This document shows, piece by piece, positions 8,165-16,292 of a DNA stretch of 64,000 bases. Location: positions 608,271 to 672,270 of the forward strand of contig UBJR01000005.1 in NCBI GenBank assembly GCA_900465675.1, in the 5' to 3' direction. The notes beneath the pieces were generated by a model. It did no database searches and had not been told where the DNA came from. It saw only the letters and a list, made by a program, of their open reading frames with translations. This DNA is from Hyphomicrobiales bacterium (lineage in GTDB: Bacteria > Pseudomonadota > Alphaproteobacteria > Rhizobiales > Rhizobiaceae). The translations under genes and the position numbers were made by a program. Each line of letters begins with the position of its first letter. The first letter of the stretch is position 1.

Positions 8165-9745
8165 TCACTCCGCAGCAGGAACGAGGGTTTCGGAGATCAG
8201 CTCGGCTTCCGGCTCGTCATCGGGCTCGGGGCCTTTCTTGATCGCCTTGAGCATCAGGCCCATCTCGATGATGATCAGCGTCGTGTAGAGCGCTGCAAAG
8301 CCGATGATCGTCAGAAGCACGGTGCTGGCGCCCAGGCTGGAGACGGCAGCCGCTGTCGGGAGCACGCCTTCGATCACCCAGGGCTGGCGGCCGAACTCGG
8401 CAACGATCCAGCCGACCTCGATCGCCACCCATGGCAGCGGGATCGCGAAGACCGCGACCTTGAGCAGCAGCGGATACTTGTCGAGGTGACGCCGGGCCGA
8501 AAGCCAGAAGAAGGTTGCCGTCAGCACGATGAAGAACATCCCGAGACCGACCATGATCCGGAACGACCAGAAGAGCGTCGGCACATGCGGGATCGTATCG
8601 CGGGCGGCCTGGGCGATCTGCGCATCTGTCGCCTGACGCGGATCGTCGACATAGCGCTTCAGAAGCAGTGCATAGCCGAGATCGTGACCGAGGTCTTCGA
8701 AGGAGGTGCGGACCTCCTGCGTCGGCTGGTCCGGTGCCCGGACGGCGCGGATCTGCATCAGGGCGTCATAGGCCTTGATGCCGTCGCGGATGCGGGTTTC
8801 GGCTTCTTTCTCCAACTTGTCGATACCGGGGATTTCGGTGGTCAGCGAGCGGGTGCCGATCAGGCCCATCGCCCAAGGAATATGAACGGCGAAATGCGTC
8901 TCGCGGGCTTCCTGATCCGGAAAGCCGAAGGCGGTGAAGGGGGCCGGAGCAGGCTCCGTTTTCCACATCGCCTCGATGGCGGCGAGCTTCATCTTCTGGT
9001 TTTCCGTCGCCAGATAGCCGCTCTCGTCACCGAGCACGACGACAGACAGCGATGAGGCGAGGCCGAACGAGGCGGCGACAGTCATCGACCGCTTGGCGAT
9101 TTCGACATGGCGTCCCTTCAACAGGTACCAGGCCGAGACGCCGAGCACGAAGATCGACGCACAGACGTAACCGGCCGAGACCGTGTGCACGAACTTTGCC
9201 TGGGCGACGGGATTGAACACCACGTCGAAGAAGCTGGTGACCTCCATGCGCATCGTCTGCGGATTGAGCGCCGAACCGACCGGGTTCTGCATCCAGCCGT
9301 TGGCGATCAGGATCCAGAGTGCCGAGAAGTTCGAGCCGAGCGCCACGGCCCACGTGGCGACGAGATGCCCGACTTTGGAAAGCTTGTCCCAGCCGAAGAA
9401 GAACAGCCCGACGAAGGTTGCTTCCAGGAAGAAGGCCATCAGGCCCTCAATGGCGAGCGGTGCGCCGAAGATGTCGCCGACATAATAGCTGTAATAGCTC
9501 CAGTTCATGCCGAACTGGAATTCCATGACGATGCCGGTTGCGACACCGATGGCGAAATTGATGCCGAAAAGCGTGCCCCAGAATTTCGTCATCTGCCGCC
9601 AGATCTGGCGGCCGGTCATGACATAGGTGGTTTCCATGATGGCAAGCAGCACGGAAAGCCCAAGCGTCAGGGGTACGAATAGAAAATGATAGAGCGCGGT
9701 CAGCGCAAATTGAAAGCGCGATAGCGCCACTATGTCGAGTTCCAT
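8165..9745 (-). CDS. cydA: Cytochrome bd ubiquinol oxidase subunit I
   Basis: 526 residues with the CydA layout: an N-terminal helix with the high-spin haem ligand (LYH, His20), a long hydrophilic Q-loop (about residues 240-350) that binds quinol, and the diagnostic GRQPW motif in EFGRQPWVIEG near residue 440. Length places it in the long Q-loop class, as in Escherichia coli CydA. It carries haems b558, b595 and d together with CydB and CydX. A GGGAGAAAG ribosome site precedes the ATG at 9745. It is followed closely by cydB and preceded by cydC, all on the minus strand. Confidence 0.96.
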   Translation of the reverse strand: MELDIVALSRFQFALTALYHFLFVPLTLGLSVLLAIMETTYVMTGRQIWRQMTKFWGTLFGINFAIGVATGIVMEFQFGMNWSYYSYYVGDIFGAPLAIEGLMAFFLEATFVGLFFFGWDKLSKVGHLVATWAVALGSNFSALWILIANGWMQNPVGSALNPQTMRMEVTSFFDVVFNPVAQAKFVHTVSAGYVCASIFVLGVSAWYLLKGRHVEIAKRSMTVAASFGLASSLSVVVLGDESGYLATENQKMKLAAIEAMWKTEPAPAPFTAFGFPDQEARETHFAVHIPWAMGLIGTRSLTTEIPGIDKLEKEAETRIRDGIKAYDALMQIRAVRAPDQPTQEVRTSFEDLGHDLGYALLLKRYVDDPRQATDAQIAQAARDTIPHVPTLFWSFRIMVGLGMFFIVLTATFFWLSARRHLDKYPLLLKVAVFAIPLPWVAIEVGWIVAEFGRQPWVIEGVLPTAAAVSSLGASTVLLTIIGFAALYTTLIIIEMGLMLKAIKKGPEPDDEPEAELISETLVPAAE

Positions 9746-9817
9746 TATCTTTCTCCCACGGTCCCACGCGGTATCAAGAGTTCCACGGGCGCCGGCCGGC
9801 GCCCGCAGTCATGCCGC

Positions 9818-11509
9818 TCAATCCGGCCGCAGCCGGTTCAGAGCCTTTTCGAACGCCGCCTCTCCACGGCGCGAAATTTCGACGATGCACCCATCCGCAA
9901 TCACCGCGATGATATCGGCGATTGCCGCCTCCCGGCGGATGTGGCAGGCGATGACCACGGCGTGGCCGGATGCCTTTTCGGCAAGGCGGCTCATCACGTC
10001 GCGGGCGGTTTCGCCATCCAGGCCCTCTGTCGGCTCGTCGAGCAGCCAGAGGGATGCGTTGCGGAGAAACAGCCGGGCAAGCGCCAGGCGGCGCGATTGC
10101 CCGCCGGACAGGCCGAGCCCGCCCTCTCCAAGTTTCGTGTCGAGCCCTTGCGGCAGGGCATCGATGATGGTGAGCAATCCGGCAGCCTCGAGAGCATCGC
10201 GAAGCTGTGCCTCGCTGGCCGAGGGATCGGCGATCAGGAGATTGCCGCGGATGCTGTCGGCGAAGAGCTCGGTGCGCTGCGTCAGCAGCGTCGAATCGGT
10301 GATCACCGCACTTCCGCCTTGCGGCTGCAACTCGCCTGCGAGAAGCGCCAGGAATGACGACTTTCCGGCGCCGCTGGAGCCGATGAGCGCCAGCGTCTCG
10401 CCAAATTTCAACGTAATCGTTAGCTTACGAAGGGCTAGCTTCCCGGCCCCGTCGTGAGCGATTGCAACATCTGTCAGCGCAAAGGCAATGCCCGTTTCCG
10501 GTGCGCCATGTCCGGTCGTCCGATCCGCCGTGGTCAGACGGTCGCCGACGCGGCGTGCAGCAATGAGGGTGCGCCCAAGCTCGATGGCGCCGCGGCGTAG
10601 GGCGGCAAAGGGCTCGATGGCGGCGAAGGCGACCAGCAGGCCGAGGGCGGCAACAGGCGCGCCGATGCTCCCTGTCCCCGCAAGGGCGGCGACCGCCAGC
10701 AGCGATCCGGCGAGCAGCAGCGAGGAGGTCAGGCCGAAGCCGAAGCTGACGGCGGTTTCGATCCGGTTCAGACGGTCGTCCGCCACCGAGATATAGGCAT
10801 CGGCAGTGACAACGGCCGCAGATTGAGCGTCCAGACGCCCGGCCATCAGCAGGTCCATTTGACCGGCGACGAGATCGATGACGCGGCCGCGGACCGCCTC
10901 GACACCATGCATGCGGCGGCGTGCGGATTTCGCGGCGGCGCGGCCGGCGAGGTAGGGAATGCCGAGCCCGGCAAGCAGGAGGATCAACCCGGTCGCGGCG
11001 CCAAACAGCGGATGGATCATGCCGAGCGCCAAGCTTGCCGCGATCGCGGTGCAGATCGCAACGGCAGCGGGTACGAGGACGCGCAGATAGAGGCCGTCGA
11101 GTGCGTCGATATCGGCCGTCAGGCGGAACAGAAGCTTTGACGGCCGGGCTGCGAGATTGCGCGCCGCGCCGTCCTTCGCCCAGCCGCGAAACATGCGCTC
11201 CCGGAGCGCCGCCAGTACCGATAGCGTCGCATCATGGGTCGTCATCCGCTCGCCATAGCGCGAGAAGGTACGCCCGATCGCCAGCAGGCGGATACCAGCC
11301 GATGGCGCGAAAACGTCGAAGGTGACGGCCGTGGCAACGGATAGTCCGGCAATCGAGGCGGCGGTGATGAACCAGCCGGAGAGGCCGAGAAGGGCGATAC
11401 CGGCCAGCACCGTCAGCGCCGACATCAGCGCGCCGATCAGCAGGCCGCGGCGCCGTTCGGCGATAAACAGGTAGACGACGGGTTTAAGATCACCGAGGCG
11501 CGTGTTCAT
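9818..11509 (-). CDS. cydC: ABC exporter subunit CydC
   Basis: 563 residues: six membrane helices (about 20-300) followed by a nucleotide-binding domain with Walker A GSSGAGKSS, the signature LSGGQSRR, Walker B LWLLDEPTEGLD and a switch His in IACHIRRE. CydDC forms a heterodimeric ABC exporter in the inner membrane, linked to thiol (cysteine/glutathione) or haem traffic and required to assemble cytochrome bd. Its start overlaps the cydD stop by four bases (11506-11509). The order cydD-cydC-cydA-cydB puts assembly and structural genes in one operon. Confidence 0.93.
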   Translation of the reverse strand: MNTRLGDLKPVVYLFIAERRRGLLIGALMSALTVLAGIALLGLSGWFITAASIAGLSVATAVTFDVFAPSAGIRLLAIGRTFSRYGERMTTHDATLSVLAALRERMFRGWAKDGAARNLAARPSKLLFRLTADIDALDGLYLRVLVPAAVAICTAIAASLALGMIHPLFGAATGLILLLAGLGIPYLAGRAAAKSARRRMHGVEAVRGRVIDLVAGQMDLLMAGRLDAQSAAVVTADAYISVADDRLNRIETAVSFGFGLTSSLLLAGSLLAVAALAGTGSIGAPVAALGLLVAFAAIEPFAALRRGAIELGRTLIAARRVGDRLTTADRTTGHGAPETGIAFALTDVAIAHDGAGKLALRKLTITLKFGETLALIGSSGAGKSSFLALLAGELQPQGGSAVITDSTLLTQRTELFADSIRGNLLIADPSASEAQLRDALEAAGLLTIIDALPQGLDTKLGEGGLGLSGGQSRRLALARLFLRNASLWLLDEPTEGLDGETARDVMSRLAEKASGHAVVIACHIRREAAIADIIAVIADGCIVEISRRGEAAFEKALNRLRPD

Positions 11510-13209
11510 TCCGCTGCCTCCCGAAGCGTTTCCGCGCCGATCGCGATCACCCGCTGCATGCGAGCGGCAAGCCGCGGATCGTGGGTGGCGACGACAAGCG
11601 TCTTGCCCTTGGCGAGGTGGATGAGGCTTTCGGTGATATCCGCCGCTGTCGCAGCATCGAGATGTGCGGTCGGTTCGTCGGCAAGAATGATCCGGATGTC
11701 GGGATTGCAGGCGGCGCGGGCGATGGCAAGCCGCAGTGCCTCGCCACCGGACAGGCCGAGCCCGCCTTCGCCGAGCGGGCGCTTGCCGTAAGCCGCCGCG
11801 ACTTGGTCGAGCTTGGCGGCACGGAGTGCCTCATCCGCCTTGGTGCCGGCGCGGCCGAGCGTAACGTTGCCCGCGAGCGAACCAGCAAAGATATGCGGCT
11901 TCTGGCCGATCCAGGCGATATGGCGGCGCCAGTCGCCCGCTTCGCCGAGCGGCAGGCCGCCGATGCGGATTGCACCGTCCGAAACCGGAGCAAGGCCGGC
12001 AATCATCGCAAGCAAGGTCGATTTCCCGCTGCCGCTGGCGCCGAGCAGGGCGACATGCTCGCCCTGCATGATGCGACAGCTGAACGCTTCGATGGCCTGT
12101 GGCTTGCCGGCAGCGTAGCGGAAGCCGGTATCGGCAAGTTCGATATCGAAACGCGTGGTTTGTTTGCCGGCGGCTTCCGGAACGATATCGAGCCCCCCGG
12201 TTGCAATTGCCTCCAGTGCTGAGAGCGCGGCTTCGCCGCTGGCGCGGTCGTGCCACACCGACGAGAGATCGCGCAGGGGCTCGAAAAAGGCTGGAGCGAG
12301 CAGCAGCAGGAACAGGCCGGTGGTTAGATCGAGGCCGCCGGTCCAGGCGCCGAAGGTTATTTCGCCGAGCAGGCTGAAGCCGACGTAGACAGCGAGCAGC
12401 GCAACGCCGAGCGCGGCAAACAACTCCAGCACCGCCGAGGAGAGAAAGGCGATCCGCAATACCGCCATCGTCCGGGTCTTCAGATCATCGGCATCGGCGC
12501 GCAGGCGGCTTGCCGTCCGATCGACGGCGCCGAGCGCACGGATCGTCGTCAGGCCGCGCAGCCGGTCGAGAAGGAAGCCGTTCAGCCCGCCGGTCGCGGC
12601 AAGCTGCTTTTCGCTGGCAGCCTGGGCGCGCCAGCCGATCAGGGCCATGAAGAGCGGGATCAGCGGCATGGCGATCAGCAGGATGAGTGCTGCAATCCAT
12701 GAAATCGGGAATATGCAGGCGAGTATCGCCAACGGCACGGCCGTCGCCTTGAAGCGCGCCGGTTGGAACCGGGCAATATAGGGCACGATCAGTTCGGCCT
12801 GTTCGCCGATGACGCTGGCCGCTTCGCCGGATGCCGGCCGCGCGGGATCTACAGGCGAGCGGCGCGCAAGCGCTTCTACCGCGGCGGCGCGGCGCTTGCT
12901 GAGTTCGGCGCGGGCGGCCTTGAATGCCAGGCGGCCACCAGCCGCGTCAAGACAGCTCTTGGCGATGCCGAGAATGACGATGAAGAGTGCCGGCCACAGC
13001 ACGGCGTCGAGCCCGCCGCCACTGGCGATCCGGCCGACAGAAAAAGCGATGAGGGCAGCCTGGGGAATGAAGACGAGGGCGCCTGCTGCCTGCAACAGCG
13101 CGGCGGCCTTGGAACCGGGTCTGTTTTTGCCGACACGCTGTCTGCGACGGCCGCGCTTTTGCGCGCCCGGTTCTGGCTCGTCATTCGCGTCTAAGAAAGC
13201 ACTCCCCAT
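11506..13209 (-). CDS. cydD: ABC exporter subunit CydD
   Basis: 567 residues. About 35 basic N-terminal residues precede six membrane helices, then a nucleotide-binding domain with Walker A GASGSGKST, signature LSGGEALRLA, Walker B IILADEPTAHLD and switch histidine ATHD. It is the partner of CydC in the exporter needed for cytochrome bd assembly. The ATG at 13209 begins four bases after the stop of the regulator gene, so regulator and exporter are co-transcribed and probably translationally coupled. No strong ribosome site of its own is seen (AAGAG eight bases upstream), which supports coupling. Confidence 0.92.
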   Translation of the reverse strand: MGSAFLDANDEPEPGAQKRGRRRQRVGKNRPGSKAAALLQAAGALVFIPQAALIAFSVGRIASGGGLDAVLWPALFIVILGIAKSCLDAAGGRLAFKAARAELSKRRAAAVEALARRSPVDPARPASGEAASVIGEQAELIVPYIARFQPARFKATAVPLAILACIFPISWIAALILLIAMPLIPLFMALIGWRAQAASEKQLAATGGLNGFLLDRLRGLTTIRALGAVDRTASRLRADADDLKTRTMAVLRIAFLSSAVLELFAALGVALLAVYVGFSLLGEITFGAWTGGLDLTTGLFLLLLAPAFFEPLRDLSSVWHDRASGEAALSALEAIATGGLDIVPEAAGKQTTRFDIELADTGFRYAAGKPQAIEAFSCRIMQGEHVALLGASGSGKSTLLAMIAGLAPVSDGAIRIGGLPLGEAGDWRRHIAWIGQKPHIFAGSLAGNVTLGRAGTKADEALRAAKLDQVAAAYGKRPLGEGGLGLSGGEALRLAIARAACNPDIRIILADEPTAHLDAATAADITESLIHLAKGKTLVVATHDPRLAARMQRVIAIGAETLREAAE

Positions 13210-13213
13210 GGCG

Positions 13214-13786
13214 CTAACTCTTGTTCGCAGGACGGCGGCCGCGGCCGAGCGAAATCACCCGGTCCTTGGCTTCCAGAAGCTTCGTAACTTTTGCCCCCAG
13301 AGATAGTAATGTTGCGAGGCGCTCGGTTTCAAGTTGTTTTACGTCTTCGTACCAATGCGTCAGCTGCTCGATCAGCCCATGCATTTCACCCATGCGCTGC
13401 TGGGCATATCGCTCGTGGTCACTGGCCGGCCGCTGCATGAGAATTTCGCGCAGTACGGAGAGGGTCGGATCGACCTCGCGCTTCTTGCGCTCTTCGGCAA
13501 GCGTACGCAGGATCAGCCAGACGTCGTCAGGCGTCGAGAAGAAATCCCGGCGGTCATCCGGCTTGTGCTTCATCAGCACGAGGTTCCACGCCTGTAGCTC
13601 GCGCAGGCTCATCGACACGTTCGAGCGTGAGATGCCGAGCGCATCGACGATGTCTTCGGCGCAGAGCGGCTCGGGCGAGACGTAAAGCAGCGCGTAGATC
13701 TGGCCGACGGTGCGGTTGATCCCCCAGCGCGAGCCCATTTCGCCGAAATGCAGCACGAAGGATTGAACGAGTGGTGGAAGGTTCAT
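13214..13786 (-). CDS. GbsR/MarR-type winged-helix regulator heading the cyd operon
   Basis: 190 residues from the ATG at 13786 (MNLPPLV...). A winged-helix domain of the GbsR/MarR type spans about residues 20-100, with recognition helix region ALGISRSNVSMSLRELQAW and wing residues KHKPDDRRDFF. The C-terminal half is helical (EMHGLIEQLTHWYEDVKQLE) and probably dimerises. It is the first gene of the cyd operon, and a perfect 26-bp palindrome at 13809-13834 sits between a plausible promoter and its start, so autorepression that also sets cydDCABX expression is the simplest reading. A longer frame to 13870 would run through that palindrome and is unlikely. The signal sensed is unknown. Confidence 0.85.
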   Translation of the reverse strand: MNLPPLVQSFVLHFGEMGSRWGINRTVGQIYALLYVSPEPLCAEDIVDALGISRSNVSMSLRELQAWNLVLMKHKPDDRRDFFSTPDDVWLILRTLAEERKKREVDPTLSVLREILMQRPASDHERYAQQRMGEMHGLIEQLTHWYEDVKQLETERLATLLSLGAKVTKLLEAKDRVISLGRGRRPANKS

Positions 13787-13808
13787 GACGGTGATTTCCG
13801 TAATGTCT

Positions 13809-13834
13809 GTGATTTCAGAAATTTCTGAAATCAC
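13809..13834. promoter_or_regulatory. Perfect 26-bp palindrome, likely operator of the cyd operon
   Basis: The arms GTGATTTCAGAAA and TTTCTGAAATCAC are exact reverse complements with no spacer. A further half-site GTGATTTC occurs at 13791-13798, 18 bases from the first. The palindrome starts 23 bases upstream of the regulator ATG (13786) and overlaps the candidate -10, a position suited to repression. It does not resemble an FNR/FixK box (TTGAT-N4-ATCAA). Confidence 0.75.
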
Positions 13835-13860
13835 TATATTCCACTTTTCGCTCCGCACAA
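13833..13860 (-). promoter_or_regulatory. Candidate promoter of the regulator-cydDCABX operon
   Basis: On the minus strand TTGTGC (13860-13855) and TATAGT (13838-13833) are separated by 16 bases. The -10 touches the palindromic operator. The match to a housekeeping promoter is fair rather than perfect. Confidence 0.45.
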
Positions 13861-13917
13861 TCGGCGGCACCCGCCTGCGTCAATTTGGTCAGAGATGCGT
13901 GTAAGCCGTGTGACGGC

Positions 13918-14844
13918 CTAGAACGCGGCGCGCTTGTCGTATCTGGCGAGGCGCGAGAGGAGATAATCGACCTCGGCCTTCGCCTTGTCGCTGATCACGC
14001 TCGCTGGCTTCCGCTGGGCGTCGCTGGCGATCGCGCCGCGCTTCTGCAGCACATATTTGCGCACGGCAAGGCCGACGCCCTGCTGCTGCTCGTAGCGCAC
14101 CAGCGGCAGATGGGCGTCGAAGAGATCATGCGCCTCGTCGCGCCTGCCTTCCTGCTGCAGACGGACGACATCGGCGAGCATGTCGGGGAAGGCATAGCCG
14201 GTCATCGCGCCGTCAGCGCCGCGTTCCAGCTCGAAATCGAGGAACAGCCCGCCATTGCCGCAGAGAATCGAGATATCCCGCATCTCGCCGGCCTTGTGCG
14301 CGGCGCGCAGCTTCGAAATCTTCTCCAGCCCCGGCCAGTCCTCATGTTTGAGCATGACGCAGGAGCGGTGATTGTTAACGATCTTCTGGATCACACTAGG
14401 CGTCATCACTACGGTCAGCGTCAGCGGATAGTCCTGGATGACGAAAGGAATATCATCCCCGATCGCTTCGACCGCCTGGGCATAATAGCCGATGATCTGG
14501 TCGTCGGTGCGCAGCGAAGGCGGCGGGGCGATCATCACCCCGGCGGCGCCGAGATCCATGACGCCGCGGGCAAGCGAACGCATCGCCGCAAAGCCCGGCG
14601 CCGAGACGCCGACGATGATGGGCACGCCGGCGCGGCCGACGACCTGGCGGGTGATCGCCAGCGATTCCTCCGGCTCCAGTTTCGGCGCCTCGCCCATGAT
14701 GCCGAGAATGGTCAGGCCGGTGACGCCGCATTCGAGATAGAAATCCGTCAGGCGATCGACCGAGACCGTATCGAGCCGTCCATCCGGATGAAATGGCGTG
14801 GCGGCGATGGCGTAGACGCCCTTGGCGGTATGGTCGAGCTTCAT
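13918..14844 (-). CDS. DapA/N-acetylneuraminate-lyase superfamily aldolase
   Basis: 308 residues, the normal length for this class I aldolase TIM barrel. The Schiff-base lysine (VMLKHED, about residue 178) and the Tyr of QDYP are present, as is a GIMGEAP loop at about 48-54. True dihydrodipicolinate synthases have GTTGE there; the relay threonine is replaced, so lysine biosynthesis is unlikely and a catabolic 2-keto-acid lyase or dehydratase is more plausible. Start at 14844 has AGGAGG upstream; the frame open to 14883 has no comparable site. It reads toward the cyd operon, but 130 bases and a promoter separate them. Substrate unknown. Confidence 0.82.
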   Translation of the reverse strand: MKLDHTAKGVYAIAATPFHPDGRLDTVSVDRLTDFYLECGVTGLTILGIMGEAPKLEPEESLAITRQVVGRAGVPIIVGVSAPGFAAMRSLARGVMDLGAAGVMIAPPPSLRTDDQIIGYYAQAVEAIGDDIPFVIQDYPLTLTVVMTPSVIQKIVNNHRSCVMLKHEDWPGLEKISKLRAAHKAGEMRDISILCGNGGLFLDFELERGADGAMTGYAFPDMLADVVRLQQEGRRDEAHDLFDAHLPLVRYEQQQGVGLAVRKYVLQKRGAIASDAQRKPASVISDKAKAEVDYLLSRLARYDKRAAF

Positions 14845-14998
14845 CTGGATCCTCCTCGTTTTGCGCGAGCTTAGGCAGGCCATGAAGGGTGATCAACCGA
14901 AATAGCCGTTTTGCTCCATCAATGACGTCGGGCTCTGTTGCAGGCGGAGCCTGCCGCCGTTAAGACGGTAAGGGGTTCTCACATCTGGATATTCTCAC

Positions 14999-15478
14999 AT
15001 GTTCGATATCATCTGGCGCGGCATCGTGATCGGCATCGGTGCGACCGTTCTCATGGACATCTGGGCGATCGTTCTGCACCGCTTCTTCGGGCAGAGCGCC
15101 GCCAACTGGGCGCCGGTCGGACGCTGGTTCTACCACCTGAAGAACGGCAAGGTGTTTCACGACAGCATCGCCAACGCCGCGCCCTACGAGCATGAACTGG
15201 CGCTCGGCTGGATCAGCCACTACGTCACCGGCATCGTCTACGGTCTGGCGCTTGCGATCATCATGGGCCCGGCCTGGCTCGCAGAGCCGACCTTCATCCC
15301 GGCCTGGATTCTCGGTATCGTCACCGTCGGTGCCGGCTGGTTTCTGCTGCAGCCCGGTCTCGGCATCGGCTGGGCGGCGTCGAAGACGCCGAACCCGGCC
15401 AAGGCACGCGCCATGAACCTGATTGCCCACACGGTCTTTGCGATCGGGCTTTATGGGACGGCGCTTTTGATCCGCTAG
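14999..15478 (+). CDS. DUF2938 family membrane protein
   Basis: 159 residues with four hydrophobic segments (about 5-25, 75-95, 100-120, 140-158) and the DUF2938 features WAPVGRWFYHL and ALGWISHYVTGIVYG. Function is unknown to me. It ends 14 bases before cobF on the same strand, so it appears to be co-transcribed with the cobalamin genes. No cobalamin riboswitch (no GCCACTG box with its surrounding stems) is seen in the 150 bases upstream, only a short GCAGGC/GCCTGC hairpin at 14940-14954. Confidence 0.8.
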   Translation: MFDIIWRGIVIGIGATVLMDIWAIVLHRFFGQSAANWAPVGRWFYHLKNGKVFHDSIANAAPYEHELALGWISHYVTGIVYGLALAIIMGPAWLAEPTFIPAWILGIVTVGAGWFLLQPGLGIGWAASKTPNPAKARAMNLIAHTVFAIGLYGTALLIR

Positions 15479-15492
15479 CGGCCGGAGGCGTT

Positions 15493-16251
15493 ATGAGACA
15501 GATCTTCGTCATCGGCATCGGGACCGGCAATCCCGATCATGTGACCATTCAGGCGATCAACGCCATGAAGGGCGCAGACCGCGTCTTCATCCCGACCAAG
15601 GGAGCGAAGAAGGAGGAGCTTGCGAGCGTACGCCGCGAGATCTGCGAGCGCTATCTCGATGCGGGAAAGACGAAGACGATCGAGTTTGCCGTGCCGCAGC
15701 GGCAGACCGAGGGAAAGAGTTACGTCCAGAGCGTCGATGAATGGCATGCGGCCATCGCTGCGACTTATGCCTCGATGATCGGCGATCTCGGCGAAAACGA
15801 AGCCGCGGCCTTTCTGGTCTGGGGCGATCCTAGCCTCTATGACAGCACCCTGCGCATCCTCGAGCGGATCCGTGGCAGCGTCGCCTTCGAGGTGACGGTC
15901 ATCCCGGGGATCACCAGCATCCAGGCGCTTGCCGCCAGCCACAAGATCCCGGTCAATCTCGTCGGCAAGCCGGTCGAGATCACCACCGGGCGCCGGCTTG
16001 CCGACGAGGGGCTGACTGCCGACAGCACCGTCGTGATGCTGGACGGCATTCAGGCGTTTTCGCAGATCGACGATCCGGATGCGGAGATCTTCTGGGGGGC
16101 CTATCTTGGCACTGCCGACGAAATCATCCATTCCGGCCGTCTCGGCGACGTTTCGGACGAGATCGTCAGAATGCGTGCCGCGGCGCGCGAGCGGCATGGA
16201 TGGATCATGGATATCTACCTGCTGCGCAAGGGGCGCGACTTCGAGGTGTGA
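15493..16251 (+). CDS. cobF: Precorrin-6A synthase (deacetylating)
   Basis: 252 residues. The N-terminal glycine-rich loop IGIGTGNPDHVTIQAINAM and the internal VIPGITSIQALAA segment mark the tetrapyrrole methylase fold. CobF methylates C1 of precorrin-5 with S-adenosylmethionine and releases acetate, a step specific to the aerobic pathway. A GGAGG-type site precedes the ATG. It opens the cobFGHIJ series here. Identification rests on the IGIGTGNP start and synteny. Confidence 0.9.
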   Translation: MRQIFVIGIGTGNPDHVTIQAINAMKGADRVFIPTKGAKKEELASVRREICERYLDAGKTKTIEFAVPQRQTEGKSYVQSVDEWHAAIAATYASMIGDLGENEAAAFLVWGDPSLYDSTLRILERIRGSVAFEVTVIPGITSIQALAASHKIPVNLVGKPVEITTGRRLADEGLTADSTVVMLDGIQAFSQIDDPDAEIFWGAYLGTADEIIHSGRLGDVSDEIVRMRAAARERHGWIMDIYLLRKGRDFEV

Positions 16252-16292
16252 GCGGCTTTGCCGAGCGCGCCGTCATCCTGTAAGGACAGGTG

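Noticed and set aside
13835..13917. FNR/FixK box in the cyd promoter
   Set aside because: No TTGAT-N4-ATCAA or close variant was found; the palindrome present is of a different type.
14845..14998. Cobalamin riboswitch upstream of the cob operon
   Set aside because: No GCCACTG B12 box or surrounding stem pattern was found; only a short hairpin.
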